A stretch of DNA of 38,911 nt from Reyranella sp. Lineage in GTDB: Bacteria; Pseudomonadota; Alphaproteobacteria; Reyranellales; Reyranellaceae. Of the stretch, positions 9,424 through 18,093 are shown one piece after another. Every line of letters begins with the position of its first letter. Within the stretch, counting starts at the first letter, position 1. The DNA is taken from NCBI GenBank assembly GCA_022844015.1, contig JALHMO010000061.1, forward strand, positions 1 through 38,911. Direction: 5' to 3'. Both the position numbers and the translations under genes were made by a program. Under the pieces are notes generated by a model. That model was not told the origin of the DNA. It ran no database searches and saw nothing but the letters and a program-made list of their open reading frames with translations.

Positions 9424-10740
9424 CTACTGCACCCGCTCGCCGTGCAGGGCGGTGTCGAGACCCTCGGTCTCCTCGTCGCGGCTGACCCGCAGGCCGACCA
9501 GGGCGTCGACGACCTTGAGCACCACCCATGTGGCGACGGCGCAGAAGACGCTTATCGCGACCACGCCATAGAGCTGGGTCAGGATCTGGCCGCCATTGCC
9601 GTCGACCAGGCCGACGGGCTGTCCCTTGTTGACGTCGTTGATGAAGCGGGTGGCAAACACCCCCACCAGGATCGTGCCGACGATGCCGCCCACGCCATGC
9701 ACGCCGAAGACGTCGAGGGAGTCGTCGTAGCCCAGGCGGTTCTTCAGCACCACGGACGCCCAGTAGCAGACCACGCCGGCGATGACGCCGATCACCAGCG
9801 CCGCCCACGGCTCGACGTAGCCGGCGGCCGGGGTGATGGTGCCGAGCCCGGCAATGGCGCCGGTCAGGATGCCCAGCACCGAGGGCTTGCCGCGGCTTGC
9901 CCATTCGACCGACATCCACACCAGCGCCGCCGCTGCCGCCGAGATATGGGTGTTCAGCATGGCGCTGCCGGCCAGCTCGCCGGACGAGAGCGCCGATCCG
10001 GCATTGAAGCCGAACCAGCCGACCCACAGCAGCGAGGTGCCGATCAGGGTCAGGACGAGGTTGTGCGGCGCCATGTACTCGCTGCCGTAGCCCTGGCGGC
10101 GGCCGATCACCAGGCAGCAGACCAGCCCGGCAATGCCGGCGTTGAGGTGAACGACCAGCCCGCCGGCAAAATCGAGCACCCCGGCCGCGCCGAGGAAGCC
10201 GCCACCCCACACCCAATGCGCGACCGGCACGTAGACGAACAGCAGCCACAGCGCCATGAACCACATCATGGCGGAGAACTTCATGCGCTCGGCGAAGGCG
10301 CCGGCGATGATCGCCGGGGTGATGACTGCGAACGTCGCCTGGTACATCAGGAAGACGTTCTCCGGCACCGTCTTGGCCAGGTCATGGACGCTGCCCTGCA
10401 GGCCGGCCCCGAAAGCCCGCGACAGGGACCCAATCACACTATTGAGTGCGCCGCCGTCGGTGAAGGCCAGTGAATATCCCACGATGAACCACAGCACGGT
10501 CACCAGCGCGGCGACGGCGAAGGCCTGCACGCCGGTCGCCAGCACGTTCTTCTTGCGCACCATGCCGGCGTAGAACAGCGCCAGCCCGGGGATGTTCATC
10601 ATCAGGACCAGCACCGTGGCGACCAGCAGCCAGGCCGTGTCTCCGGTATCGATGGTGGGCTTGTCGGCCGCCAACGCGGCGCACGGTATCGTCATCGCGC
10701 ACGCCAGCGGCGCGCCGATGCGCATGACCATCCTTTGCAT
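9424..10740 (-). CDS. amtB: Ammonium transporter AmtB (copy 1, downstream pair)
   Basis: A 438-residue Amt/Rh-family ammonium channel with a cleavable signal peptide (cleavage near ALAADKP) and about 11 helices. Key elements are visible: the pore Asp and first His in LDFAGGLVVH, the second twin His in VFGVHGVGG, and NIPGLALFYAGMV near the N-terminus. The C-terminal tail (RVSRDEETEGLDTALHGE) is the PII-regulated cytosolic segment. The ATG at 10740 follows GGGAGAGACA, a clear ribosome site. It lies 120 bases downstream of glnK copy 1, as expected for a glnK-amtB unit. No T-rich terminator was seen after the stop. Confidence 0.96.
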   Translation of the reverse strand: MQRMVMRIGAPLACAMTIPCAALAADKPTIDTGDTAWLLVATVLVLMMNIPGLALFYAGMVRKKNVLATGVQAFAVAALVTVLWFIVGYSLAFTDGGALNSVIGSLSRAFGAGLQGSVHDLAKTVPENVFLMYQATFAVITPAIIAGAFAERMKFSAMMWFMALWLLFVYVPVAHWVWGGGFLGAAGVLDFAGGLVVHLNAGIAGLVCCLVIGRRQGYGSEYMAPHNLVLTLIGTSLLWVGWFGFNAGSALSSGELAGSAMLNTHISAAAAALVWMSVEWASRGKPSVLGILTGAIAGLGTITPAAGYVEPWAALVIGVIAGVVCYWASVVLKNRLGYDDSLDVFGVHGVGGIVGTILVGVFATRFINDVNKGQPVGLVDGNGGQILTQLYGVVAISVFCAVATWVVLKVVDALVGLRVSRDEETEGLDTALHGERVQ

Positions 10741-10860
10741 TGTCTCTCCCGTGTCGTCTTGTCTCGATCGTCTTGTTGTCTTGCAGTCTCCGGCCTTGCC
10801 GTGCTTTTCGCTCCCCCCACGCCTCACCCGGCCATCGGGACCCTATCCACCGGTTTGGCG

Positions 10861-11302
<442 letters not shown>

Positions 11303-11440
11303 TGGAGTGGCCGCCGCGACACGGGAGCGGCGGCGATGAGGGAACCAGGGAGGAGGCCGGGTTCCCGGACAGATGGCGACGATTGGAGCCGTGCCGGATC
11401 GGGTCGAGCCGTACGCGGCCCGACCCGATTGCAGCGCGCC
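11303..11440 (-). other. Spacer downstream of amtB copy 2 with two further stem-loops
   Basis: Non-coding. A long hairpin at 11398-11429 (9-bp arms ATCGGGTCG/CGACCCGAT, one mismatch, then GCCG/CGGC) begins 12 bases after the amtB stop. A second, 7-bp CCGCCGC/GCGGCGG stem lies at 11311-11333. Neither has a T-run; they may protect the transcript's 3' end ahead of the terminator at 11271-11302. Confidence 0.5.
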
Positions 11441-12751
11441 CTAGTGAACCGTCTCGCCGTGGAGATTGATGTCGAGTCCTTCGACCTCTTCCTCGGCCGT
11501 GACGCGCAGGCCGATCAGCGCATCGATGATCTTGAGGATGACGAACGTTGCGACGGCGCACCAGGCGATGCAGACCAGCGAGCCCCAGAGCTGGGTGAGG
11601 ACCTGGCCGGCATTGCCGTCGATCAGGCCCTTCTTGCCTTCGCCGCCGATCACCTCGATGGCGAAGACGCCGGTCAGGATGGCACCGACGAAGCCGCCGA
11701 TGCCGTGCACGCCGAAGGCGTCGAGCGAATCGTCGTAGCCCATGGCATGCTTGAGGCCGGTGGCGCCCCAGAAGCAGACCAGGCCGGCGACGATGCCGAT
11801 GACCAGCGCGCCCATCGGGTTGACGAAGCCGGAAGCCGGGGTGATCGCAACCAGACCCGCGACCGCGCCGGAGATAACGCCGAGGACGGACGGTTTGCCG
11901 CGCGTCACCCATTCCGCGAACATCCAGGCGAGCGCCGCCGCCGCCGCGGCGAACTGCGTCACCGCCATGGCCATGCCGGCGTTGCCGCTGGCGCCGCCGG
12001 CCGAGCCGGCATTGAAGCCGAACCAGCCGACCCACAGCAGCGAGGCGCCGATCACCGAGTAGACGAGGTTGTGCGGCGCCATGTTGTCGTGGCCGAAGCC
12101 TTTGCGCTTACCGATCACGAGGGCGCAGACCACACCGGCCACGCCGGCGTTGATATGGACCACGGTGCCGCCGGCATAATCGAGCACGCCCCAGGAGCCG
12201 AGGAAGCCACCGCCCCATACCCAGTGGGCGATCGGGGCGTAGACGATCAGCGACCACAGCGCCATGAACCACATCATGGCCGAGAACTTCATGCGCTCGG
12301 CGAAGGCGCCGGCGATCAGCGCCGGCGTGATGATGGCGAAGGTCAGCTGAAAGCACAGGTAAACGGTCTCGGGAATCGTCTTGGCGAGCTCGTGCACGCC
12401 ATCGAGGGTGAGGCCCCGCAGGAAGATGCGGTCGAGCCCGCCGATGATCGTGCTGCCGGGCGTGAAAGCGAGGCTGTAGCCGATGATCAGCCACAGGACC
12501 GAGATCAGGCACGTGATGGCGAAGCTCTGCATCACCGTGGCGAGCACGTTCTTCCGGCGCACCATGCCGCCATAGAACAACGCCAGGCCGGGGATGGTCA
12601 TCATCAGCACCAAGGCCGTCGACGTCAGCATCCAGGCGGTATCGCCGGTATCGAGCTTGGGCTTCTCGTCGGCCGCCAGGGCGAGTGCCGGCAGCAGTAG
12701 CGAACCGGCCGCCCCGAGGCCGGCAAGCAACGCGTAGAACTTGCGCTTCAT
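11441..12751 (-). CDS. amtB: Ammonium transporter AmtB (copy 2, upstream pair)
   Basis: A 436-residue Amt-family transporter with a signal peptide ending near ALALAADEKP. It carries the same functional landmarks as copy 1: DYAGGTVVH (pore Asp and first His), FGVHGIGG (second His) and a C-terminal cytosolic tail VTAEEEVEGLDINLHGE for GlnK contact. It lies 89 bases downstream of glnK copy 2 and is expected to be cotranscribed from the sigma-54 promoter at 13236-13251. Divergence from copy 1 is spread along the protein, consistent with an old duplication rather than a recent repeat. Confidence 0.96.
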   Translation of the reverse strand: MKRKFYALLAGLGAAGSLLLPALALAADEKPKLDTGDTAWMLTSTALVLMMTIPGLALFYGGMVRRKNVLATVMQSFAITCLISVLWLIIGYSLAFTPGSTIIGGLDRIFLRGLTLDGVHELAKTIPETVYLCFQLTFAIITPALIAGAFAERMKFSAMMWFMALWSLIVYAPIAHWVWGGGFLGSWGVLDYAGGTVVHINAGVAGVVCALVIGKRKGFGHDNMAPHNLVYSVIGASLLWVGWFGFNAGSAGGASGNAGMAMAVTQFAAAAAALAWMFAEWVTRGKPSVLGVISGAVAGLVAITPASGFVNPMGALVIGIVAGLVCFWGATGLKHAMGYDDSLDAFGVHGIGGFVGAILTGVFAIEVIGGEGKKGLIDGNAGQVLTQLWGSLVCIAWCAVATFVILKIIDALIGLRVTAEEEVEGLDINLHGETVH

Positions 12752-12840
12752 CGTATGTCCCTCTGATTCTTGTTGGTCATCGACTGTTCTCGATGGTCAT
12801 CGGCTGTCCGCGACGATCATCGAATGCTGGTTGTCGGCGA

Positions 12841-13179
<339 letters not shown>

Positions 13180-13235
13180 TCAGCTGCCCTCCAACAGGCG
13201 GAACGCCCGCCCCCAAAATACTCGGACGAGGCAGC

Positions 13236-13251
13236 AGCAAGGCGCGTGCCA
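13236..13251 (-). promoter_or_regulatory. Sigma-54 (RpoN) promoter for glnK-amtB copy 2
   Basis: The minus strand reads TGGCACG-CGCC-TTGCT, which matches the sigma-54 consensus TGGCACG-N4-TTGCW at every position, with the -24 GG and -12 GC exactly 10 bases apart. Transcription would start near 13225, leaving an untranslated leader of about 45 bases before glnK. Confidence 0.9.
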
Positions 13252-13279
13252 GAACGGTGCACACATTGTGTCAATAAAT

Positions 13280-13295
13280 TGGCATCCAGCTTGCA
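13280..13295 (+). promoter_or_regulatory. Sigma-54 (RpoN) promoter for the TorF-like gene
   Basis: The plus strand reads TGGCATC-CAGC-TTGCA: the GG and GC elements are correctly spaced and 9 of the 11 consensus positions match. Transcription would start near 13307, about 30 bases before the predicted start codon at 13337. It faces away from the sigma-54 promoter at 13236-13251 with only 28 bases between them; the gap contains an ACACA-T-TGTGT palindrome (13261-13271) that could be an activator half-site. Confidence 0.75.
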
Positions 13296-13336
13296 GTGAC
13301 GGGGCAAGAACAAGCGAACTAGCGTTGGGGGTGGTC

Positions 13337-14200
13337 GTGTTGCTCAAAAAATTTGCAACTCTTGGTCTTGCCTTGTTTGCAATCAGTGCATCTGGTGCTG
13401 CCCATGCGCAACCAGGACCGAATACGCTGCCCGAGCCGACTTCAGAGGGAACGTGGAAAGCTCCCTTCGGTGGCACCTTCACCGCCAGCTTCGCCTTCGC
13501 CACCGACTATTCCTATCGCGGCATATCCCAGACCCAGCGCCAGGTCGCCGGACAGGTGGCGTTCGGCTACGAGACGCCGTCGCTGTTGCTCGGCCAGGAC
13601 GCCGCGCTCAGCGCCTACGTCGGCGCCTGGGGCAGCAACGTGTACTTCCTCGCCCTCAACCCCAACACCGCCACCTACACCAACACCGGCACCCTCGCCG
13701 AGATCGACCTGCTCGCCGGCTTCAAGCTCAAGGCCCTCGGCGAGAAGCTCACCGTCGACCTGGGCTACATCCGCTACAACTACCTCGGCGCTCCGGCCGA
13801 TCTGTACTACGACTTCAACGAGTTCGGCCTGGTCGTTGGCTACGATTTCGGCGTCGCCCAGGTGAGCGCCGCCCTGCGCTACAGCCCCAACTTCTACGCC
13901 AATTCCGGCAACGCCTGGTACAAGTGGGGTCAGGTCGCGGTTCCCCTGTCCTTCATCAACTTCAACGAGAACATCAAGTTCAAGCTGTTCGGCACCATCG
14001 GCAACCAGTATGTCGAGCGCTACCCCTTCTACGGCATTGCCTACGACAACTACTGGGACTGGCAGATCGGCCTGGCCGTCAACGTCTACGGCTTCGATCT
14101 CTCAATCGCCTACGTCGACACCAACCTCGACGTCCAGTCCTGCGGCGGCACCTACAACTGCGAAGCGCGCGCCCTCTTCACCATCAGCAAGTCGTTCTGA
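13337..14200 (+). CDS. TorF-family outer-membrane protein (putative porin, gcw_chp type)
   Basis: A 287-residue secreted beta-barrel candidate. A signal peptide (LLKKFATLGLALFAISASG, cleaved after AAHA) is followed by the family opening SFAFATDYSYRGISQT. Many amphipathic strands alternate aromatic and small residues, and the protein ends in Ser-Phe, the usual terminal Phe of outer-membrane barrels. No ATG fits: GTG at 13337 (GGGGG five bases upstream) is preferred, with TTG at 13340 or GTG at 13331 as alternatives. Proteins of this family are often found beside glnK-amtB in proteobacteria. Here the gene is divergent and has its own sigma-54 promoter, so a role in uptake of nitrogenous solutes under nitrogen limitation is a reasonable inference. 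Transport activity is unproven. Confidence 0.85.
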   Translation: MLLKKFATLGLALFAISASGAAHAQPGPNTLPEPTSEGTWKAPFGGTFTASFAFATDYSYRGISQTQRQVAGQVAFGYETPSLLLGQDAALSAYVGAWGSNVYFLALNPNTATYTNTGTLAEIDLLAGFKLKALGEKLTVDLGYIRYNYLGAPADLYYDFNEFGLVVGYDFGVAQVSAALRYSPNFYANSGNAWYKWGQVAVPLSFINFNENIKFKLFGTIGNQYVERYPFYGIAYDNYWDWQIGLAVNVYGFDLSIAYVDTNLDVQSCGGTYNCEARALFTISKSF

Positions 14201-14252
14201 GCTGCAGCAGAGCAGGCTCGAGTTCTCCGGAGTGGGAAAAGACCTCATGGGT

Positions 14253-14422
14253 CCTCTCCGCCCGCGCAGGCGGGGGGAGAGGAAGGGGCCCCACGCGATG
14301 CGTGGGGGAGGAGAGGTGGGCGGTTGCGACACCATCGATGCTGGATGCAGATTGATCGCCTCGCGAACACCGACCATGACCCACCTCTCCTGGCCTCTCC
14401 CCCCGCTTCGCGGGCGGAGAGG
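14253..14422. repeat. 170-bp nested palindromic intergenic element
   Basis: The outer arms (14253-14282 and 14394-14422) are near-perfect inverted copies of each other, and each arm is itself hairpin-forming. An inner pair GAGAGGTGGG/CCCACCTCTC (14311-14320, 14380-14389) and a CCCCACGC-GAT-GCGTGGGG hairpin (14289-14307) are nested inside. There is no coding potential. It fills most of the 319-base space between the porin gene and ubiH and resembles a REP/BIME- or MITE-like element; no other copy was seen in this window. Confidence 0.7.
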
Positions 14423-14519
14423 AACATGATTCGTGTCCACTCCGTAGAAGCAGAACTGGAAAGGATAACGAGGTCGGGAGGTGGTTGCCGCCGGCCCGAT
14501 CGGCTGCCATCTATGATCC

Positions 14520-15782
14520 ATGAGGGACGAGCCGACCGATCTCGTCGTCGTGGGCGCCGGCCTGAACGGCAGCTTGCTGGCACTCGCCGCCGGCGAAGCC
14601 GGACTTGCCACGGTGCTGGTCGACCGGATGCCGCCCGGCTCGCTCGCCGACCCCGCGTTCGACGGCCGGACCACCGCCATCGCCTACACCAGCCAGCGGC
14701 TGTTCGCCGCGCTCGGCGTGTGGCCCGAGCTCGCCGCGCAGGCCGAGCGGATCCTCGACATACGCATATCGGACGCCGGGCATGATGGTCGGGCGAGCCC
14801 GCTGTTCCTGCATTTCGACCATCGTGAAGCGAGCGACGACGACGACCGCGAGCCGGCGCCGATGGGCTGGATCGTCGAGAACCGCTTCCTGCGCGCCGCC
14901 CTGTTGCGCCGGCTGGCCGCCTGCCCACAGGTCGAGCTGATCGCACCCGACGAAGTGGTGGAAACCCGGCGCGGCACCGACGGCGCCGAGCTTTTGCTGA
15001 AGAGCGGCCGGCGCCTGGCGACGCGGCTGGTGGCCTCGGCCGAGGGGCGGTCCGGGTCGCTGCGCGAGGAAGCCGGCATCGGCGCCCGATCTTGGTCGTA
15101 CCGCCAGATCGCGATCGTGCTGGTCGCGCGTCACGAAAGGCCGCATCGCGGCGTTGCCCAGGAGAAGTTCCTGCCGGGCGGGCCGTTCGCCATCCTGCCG
15201 ATGCGCGACGGGCCGGCCGGCGAGCATCGCTCGTCGATCGTGTGGACCGAGGAGGCCGCGCTGGCGCGGCGCATCCTCGACACCGACCAGGCCCGCTTCA
15301 CCGCCGAGCTCGCGCGGCGCTTCGGCGATCATCTCGGCCAGGTCGAGCCGATCGGCCCGCGCTGGTCGTACCCGCTGAGCCTGGTCCATGCCGAGCGCTA
15401 CGTCGACACGCGGCTGGTGCTGGTGGGCGACGCCGCGCACGGCATCCATCCCATCGCCGGCCAGGGCTACAATCTCGGCGTGCGCGATATCGCGGCCCTG
15501 GTGGAGGTGCTGATCGACGGCAAGCGGCTCGGCCTCGACATCGGCGACGCTGCCTCGCTGGAGCGCTATGAGCGCTGGCGCCGCGCCGACAGTTTCACCA
15601 TGGTCGCGGCCACCGATCTCCTGAACCGGCTGTTCTCCAACGACGTACCGCCGCTCAGGCTGCTGCGCGATGTCGGCCTCGCCGCCGTGAACCGGATACC
15701 GCCGCTGCGCCGCTTCTTCGTGCGCCACGCCATGGGCCTGGTCGGCGACCTGCCGAAGCTGATCAGGGGGGAGCGGCCCTAG
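14520..15782 (+). CDS. UbiH/UbiF/COQ6-family FAD-dependent ubiquinone-ring hydroxylase
   Basis: A 420-residue class-A flavoprotein monooxygenase. It has the N-terminal dinucleotide fold VVVGAGLNGSLLALAAGEAG, the FDGRTTAIAYTSQRL segment typical of Ubi hydroxylases, and the FAD/ubiquinone signature LVGDAAHGIHPIAGQGYNLGVRD. It should hydroxylate a polyprenyl-phenol intermediate of ubiquinone. The position cannot be assigned, since alphaproteobacteria use enzymes with varied regioselectivity (UbiH, UbiF, UbiL). The ATG at 14520 gives the expected N-terminus, but no strong ribosome site is visible. The 3' end overlaps the convergent MFS gene by 20 bases. Confidence 0.88.
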   Translation: MRDEPTDLVVVGAGLNGSLLALAAGEAGLATVLVDRMPPGSLADPAFDGRTTAIAYTSQRLFAALGVWPELAAQAERILDIRISDAGHDGRASPLFLHFDHREASDDDDREPAPMGWIVENRFLRAALLRRLAACPQVELIAPDEVVETRRGTDGAELLLKSGRRLATRLVASAEGRSGSLREEAGIGARSWSYRQIAIVLVARHERPHRGVAQEKFLPGGPFAILPMRDGPAGEHRSSIVWTEEAALARRILDTDQARFTAELARRFGDHLGQVEPIGPRWSYPLSLVHAERYVDTRLVLVGDAAHGIHPIAGQGYNLGVRDIAALVEVLIDGKRLGLDIGDAASLERYERWRRADSFTMVAATDLLNRLFSNDVPPLRLLRDVGLAAVNRIPPLRRFFVRHAMGLVGDLPKLIRGERP

Positions 15783-16989
15783 TACCGCCTGCCGCGATCA
15801 CGGCGGCCGCTGCGAGATCGACCGCCGCTGCCAGCAGGAGCGGCGCACGATAGTCACCAAAGGCGTCGTGCAGCACGCCATAAAGGCTTGGTCCCAATGC
15901 CATCGCGAGCTGAATTGCGCTCGAGGCGACGCCGTAGACCGCCCCGAAGGACAAGGCCCCGAATTCGCGACGCACCACGATCGGCGACAGCGTCGTAACG
16001 TTACCGATGGTCACGCCCATCAGGATGCTACCCAGGACCAACACCGGCGATACCGGCGACAAGGCCATCGCCGCGAGCGCCCCGGCGGCAGTCGCCATCA
16101 TTGCCGCTGCCGCGCGGCGGGGGCTGATCTGGTCGGCGAAGCGCGCGAGCACCAGGCGGCCGAGCAATGCGGCGGCTGCCGTCGCCGCGACGGCCAGCGA
16201 CGTGCCCGCCGCGCCGAGCGAGGGCAAGAGCAACGCCACTTGGTGGGTGACGAAGCCGACCTGCACCATCATGCCCATGCCGAAGCCCAGCATCACGCTG
16301 CGCAAAGCCGCAGTGCGCAAGGCGGCACGGCGACCCCACCGGACGGACGACGCGGCAGCAGAACTCATCCCCGTGCCACCATCGGGCAGAAGGCCGAGGT
16401 CCTGTGGCCGGCGCTTCATCACAAGCAACGCCAGCGGCAGCACCACCACAAGGGCCAGCACGGCAGCAACTGCCGTGGCGAGCGAAAGGCCGAGCCTCGC
16501 GATGCCGAACAACAGAAGCGGCGCCCCGACCATGCCGCCAACGCTTGCACCGAGCGAGGCGATCGAGACGGCGCGTCCCTGGTGGCGCTCGAACCACGGT
16601 GCGAGGGTCGTGGCGACCGCCGTGGTCGACAGGCATGCCCAGCCGACACCCATCATGAGAAATACCACGTAGGCCTGCCAAGGCTGCGTTACCTGGCCGA
16701 TCGCAGCCACGGCGGTGGCGAGCGCGACGGTGCCCAAGGCAAAGATGGGCCGCGGCCCGACACGTCCGACGCTGCCGCCGACCGGAACCAGCAGCAGGGC
16801 ACTCGTGACATAGAGCAGCGTAATGGCGCCGGAGACGGTCCCGGTGGACCATTCCCTGGACTCCACCAGCACTTGCAAGTAGACGCCGGCACCGAACAGG
16901 CAGAGCGCGTTGGCGAACAGCGCCGCGATCAGGCAGGCGACGACGATGCGCCAACCATAGTAAAGCCGGGACACGAACCAACCTACCAT
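15763..16989 (-). CDS. Major facilitator superfamily transporter (OFA/monocarboxylate-like)
   Basis: A 408-residue, 12-helix MFS permease. It opens with YYGWRIVVACLIAALF, a pattern common in oxalate/formate- and monocarboxylate-type MFS proteins (YGW motif at the first helix), and has GRVGPRP in the loop between helices 2 and 3 and a central cytoplasmic loop at about 195-230. The substrate cannot be inferred. It overlaps ubiH tail to tail. The ATG at 16989 lies 17 bases from a perfect 20-bp palindrome (17007-17026), which may be its operator. No regulator gene is adjacent. Confidence 0.85.
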   Translation of the reverse strand: MVGWFVSRLYYGWRIVVACLIAALFANALCLFGAGVYLQVLVESREWSTGTVSGAITLLYVTSALLLVPVGGSVGRVGPRPIFALGTVALATAVAAIGQVTQPWQAYVVFLMMGVGWACLSTTAVATTLAPWFERHQGRAVSIASLGASVGGMVGAPLLLFGIARLGLSLATAVAAVLALVVVLPLALLVMKRRPQDLGLLPDGGTGMSSAAASSVRWGRRAALRTAALRSVMLGFGMGMMVQVGFVTHQVALLLPSLGAAGTSLAVAATAAAALLGRLVLARFADQISPRRAAAAMMATAAGALAAMALSPVSPVLVLGSILMGVTIGNVTTLSPIVVRREFGALSFGAVYGVASSAIQLAMALGPSLYGVLHDAFGDYRAPLLLAAAVDLAAAAVIAAGGTRAAPP

Positions 16990-17006
16990 CCGGCGCCACG
17001 GCCTTT

Positions 17007-17026
17007 GGTTCGGTCGCGACCGAACC
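17007..17026. promoter_or_regulatory. Perfect 20-bp palindrome between divergent MFS and CobW genes
   Basis: The sequence GGTTCGGTCG followed directly by its exact reverse complement. It lies at -18 to -37 from the MFS start codon and about 95 bases from the cobW-like start. The size and perfect symmetry suggest a dimeric repressor site (TetR- or MarR-like); a structural RNA role in the MFS leader is an alternative. Confidence 0.55.
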
Positions 17027-17121
17027 GAGGTGGGAAGCCCGTGCGTATGGCATCACGTCTGCCGGCTGGACGAACCGCCCCGCCCGCCCTATCTCAAAGG
17101 CCGAAAATCGAAGGAATTCGC

Positions 17122-18093
17122 ATGGCTCAAGCGCAAGTCCCCGTGACCGTGCTGACCGGCTATCTCGGCGCCGGCAAGACCACCCTGCTCAACCGCATCC
17201 TGAGCGAGCAGCACGGCAAGAAGTACGCCGTCATCGTCAACGAGTTCGGCGAGCTCGGCATCGACAACGACCTCGTGGTCAATGCCGACGAGGAAGTCTT
17301 CGAGATGAACAACGGCTGCATCTGCTGCACCGTGCGCGGCGATCTGATCCGCATCATCGAAGGGCTGATGAAGCGCAAGGACAAGCTCGACGGCATCCTG
17401 GTCGAGACCACCGGCCTCGCCGATCCCGGCCCGGTGGCTCAGACCTTCTTCACCGACGACGAGGTCAAGGCGCGGACCCGGCTCGACGCCATCGTGACGG
17501 TGGTCGACGCCAAGCACTTCCTGGGTCAGCTCGGGCAGGGCAACGAAGCGGAAGAACAGGTTGCCTTCGCCGACGTCATCCTGCTCAACAAGACCGACCT
17601 CGTGAGCGCCGAAGAGCTCGCCAGGGTCGAGGGCAGGATCCGCACGATCAATCGCTACGCCAAGATCTTCAAGACCGAGAAGAGCCGCATCGAGCTCGAC
17701 GCCATCCTCGACAAGGGCGCCTTCGACCTGAAGCGCATCCTCGAGTTCGAGCCCGACTTCCTGCATCACGGCCACGACCACAACCACGAGGAGGAGGTGG
17801 CGAGCCTGTCGCTCACCGCCGACCGGCCGGTCGACCCGGACAAGTTCCAGAAATGGATGGGCGCGCTCCTGCAGCTGCGGGGTCCAGACATCTTCCGCAG
17901 CAAGGGCATCCTGGCGATCCAGGGCGCGCCGCGGCGCTACGTCTACCAGGGCGTCCACATGATGATGGACAGCGATTGGGGCACGCCCTGGAAGGACGGC
18001 GAGAAGCGCTCGAGCAAGCTCGTCTTCATCGGCCGCAACCTCGATGGCGCGAACCTGCAGCGCGGCTTCGACGACTGTCTCGCCCCGGCGTGA
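17122..18093 (+). CDS. CobW/COG0523-family GTPase, putative metal chaperone
   Basis: A 323-residue G3E P-loop GTPase. It has Walker A GYLGAGKTT (13-21), the metal-binding CxCC motif GCICC (Cys66, 68, 69), NKTD for guanine recognition, a His-rich metal loop (LHHGHDHNHEEE) and a C-terminal CobW_C domain. The CxCC and His-rich loop indicate zinc (or another transition metal) handling, as in ZNG1/YeiR/ZigA relatives, rather than cobalamin synthesis. No cob genes are near. ATG at 17122 follows AAGGAATTC. The stop overlaps the GTG start of the WD40 gene (GTGA), so the two proteins are translationally coupled. Confidence 0.92.
   Translation: MAQAQVPVTVLTGYLGAGKTTLLNRILSEQHGKKYAVIVNEFGELGIDNDLVVNADEEVFEMNNGCICCTVRGDLIRIIEGLMKRKDKLDGILVETTGLADPGPVAQTFFTDDEVKARTRLDAIVTVVDAKHFLGQLGQGNEAEEQVAFADVILLNKTDLVSAEELARVEGRIRTINRYAKIFKTEKSRIELDAILDKGAFDLKRILEFEPDFLHHGHDHNHEEEVASLSLTADRPVDPDKFQKWMGALLQLRGPDIFRSKGILAIQGAPRRYVYQGVHMMMDSDWGTPWKDGEKRSSKLVFIGRNLDGANLQRGFDDCLAPA

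Noticed and set aside
15868..17121. Long N-terminal extension of the CobW frame across the MFS gene
   Set aside because: The conserved GTPase N-terminus begins at 17122 with its own ribosome site; the upstream part is antisense to the MFS permease.
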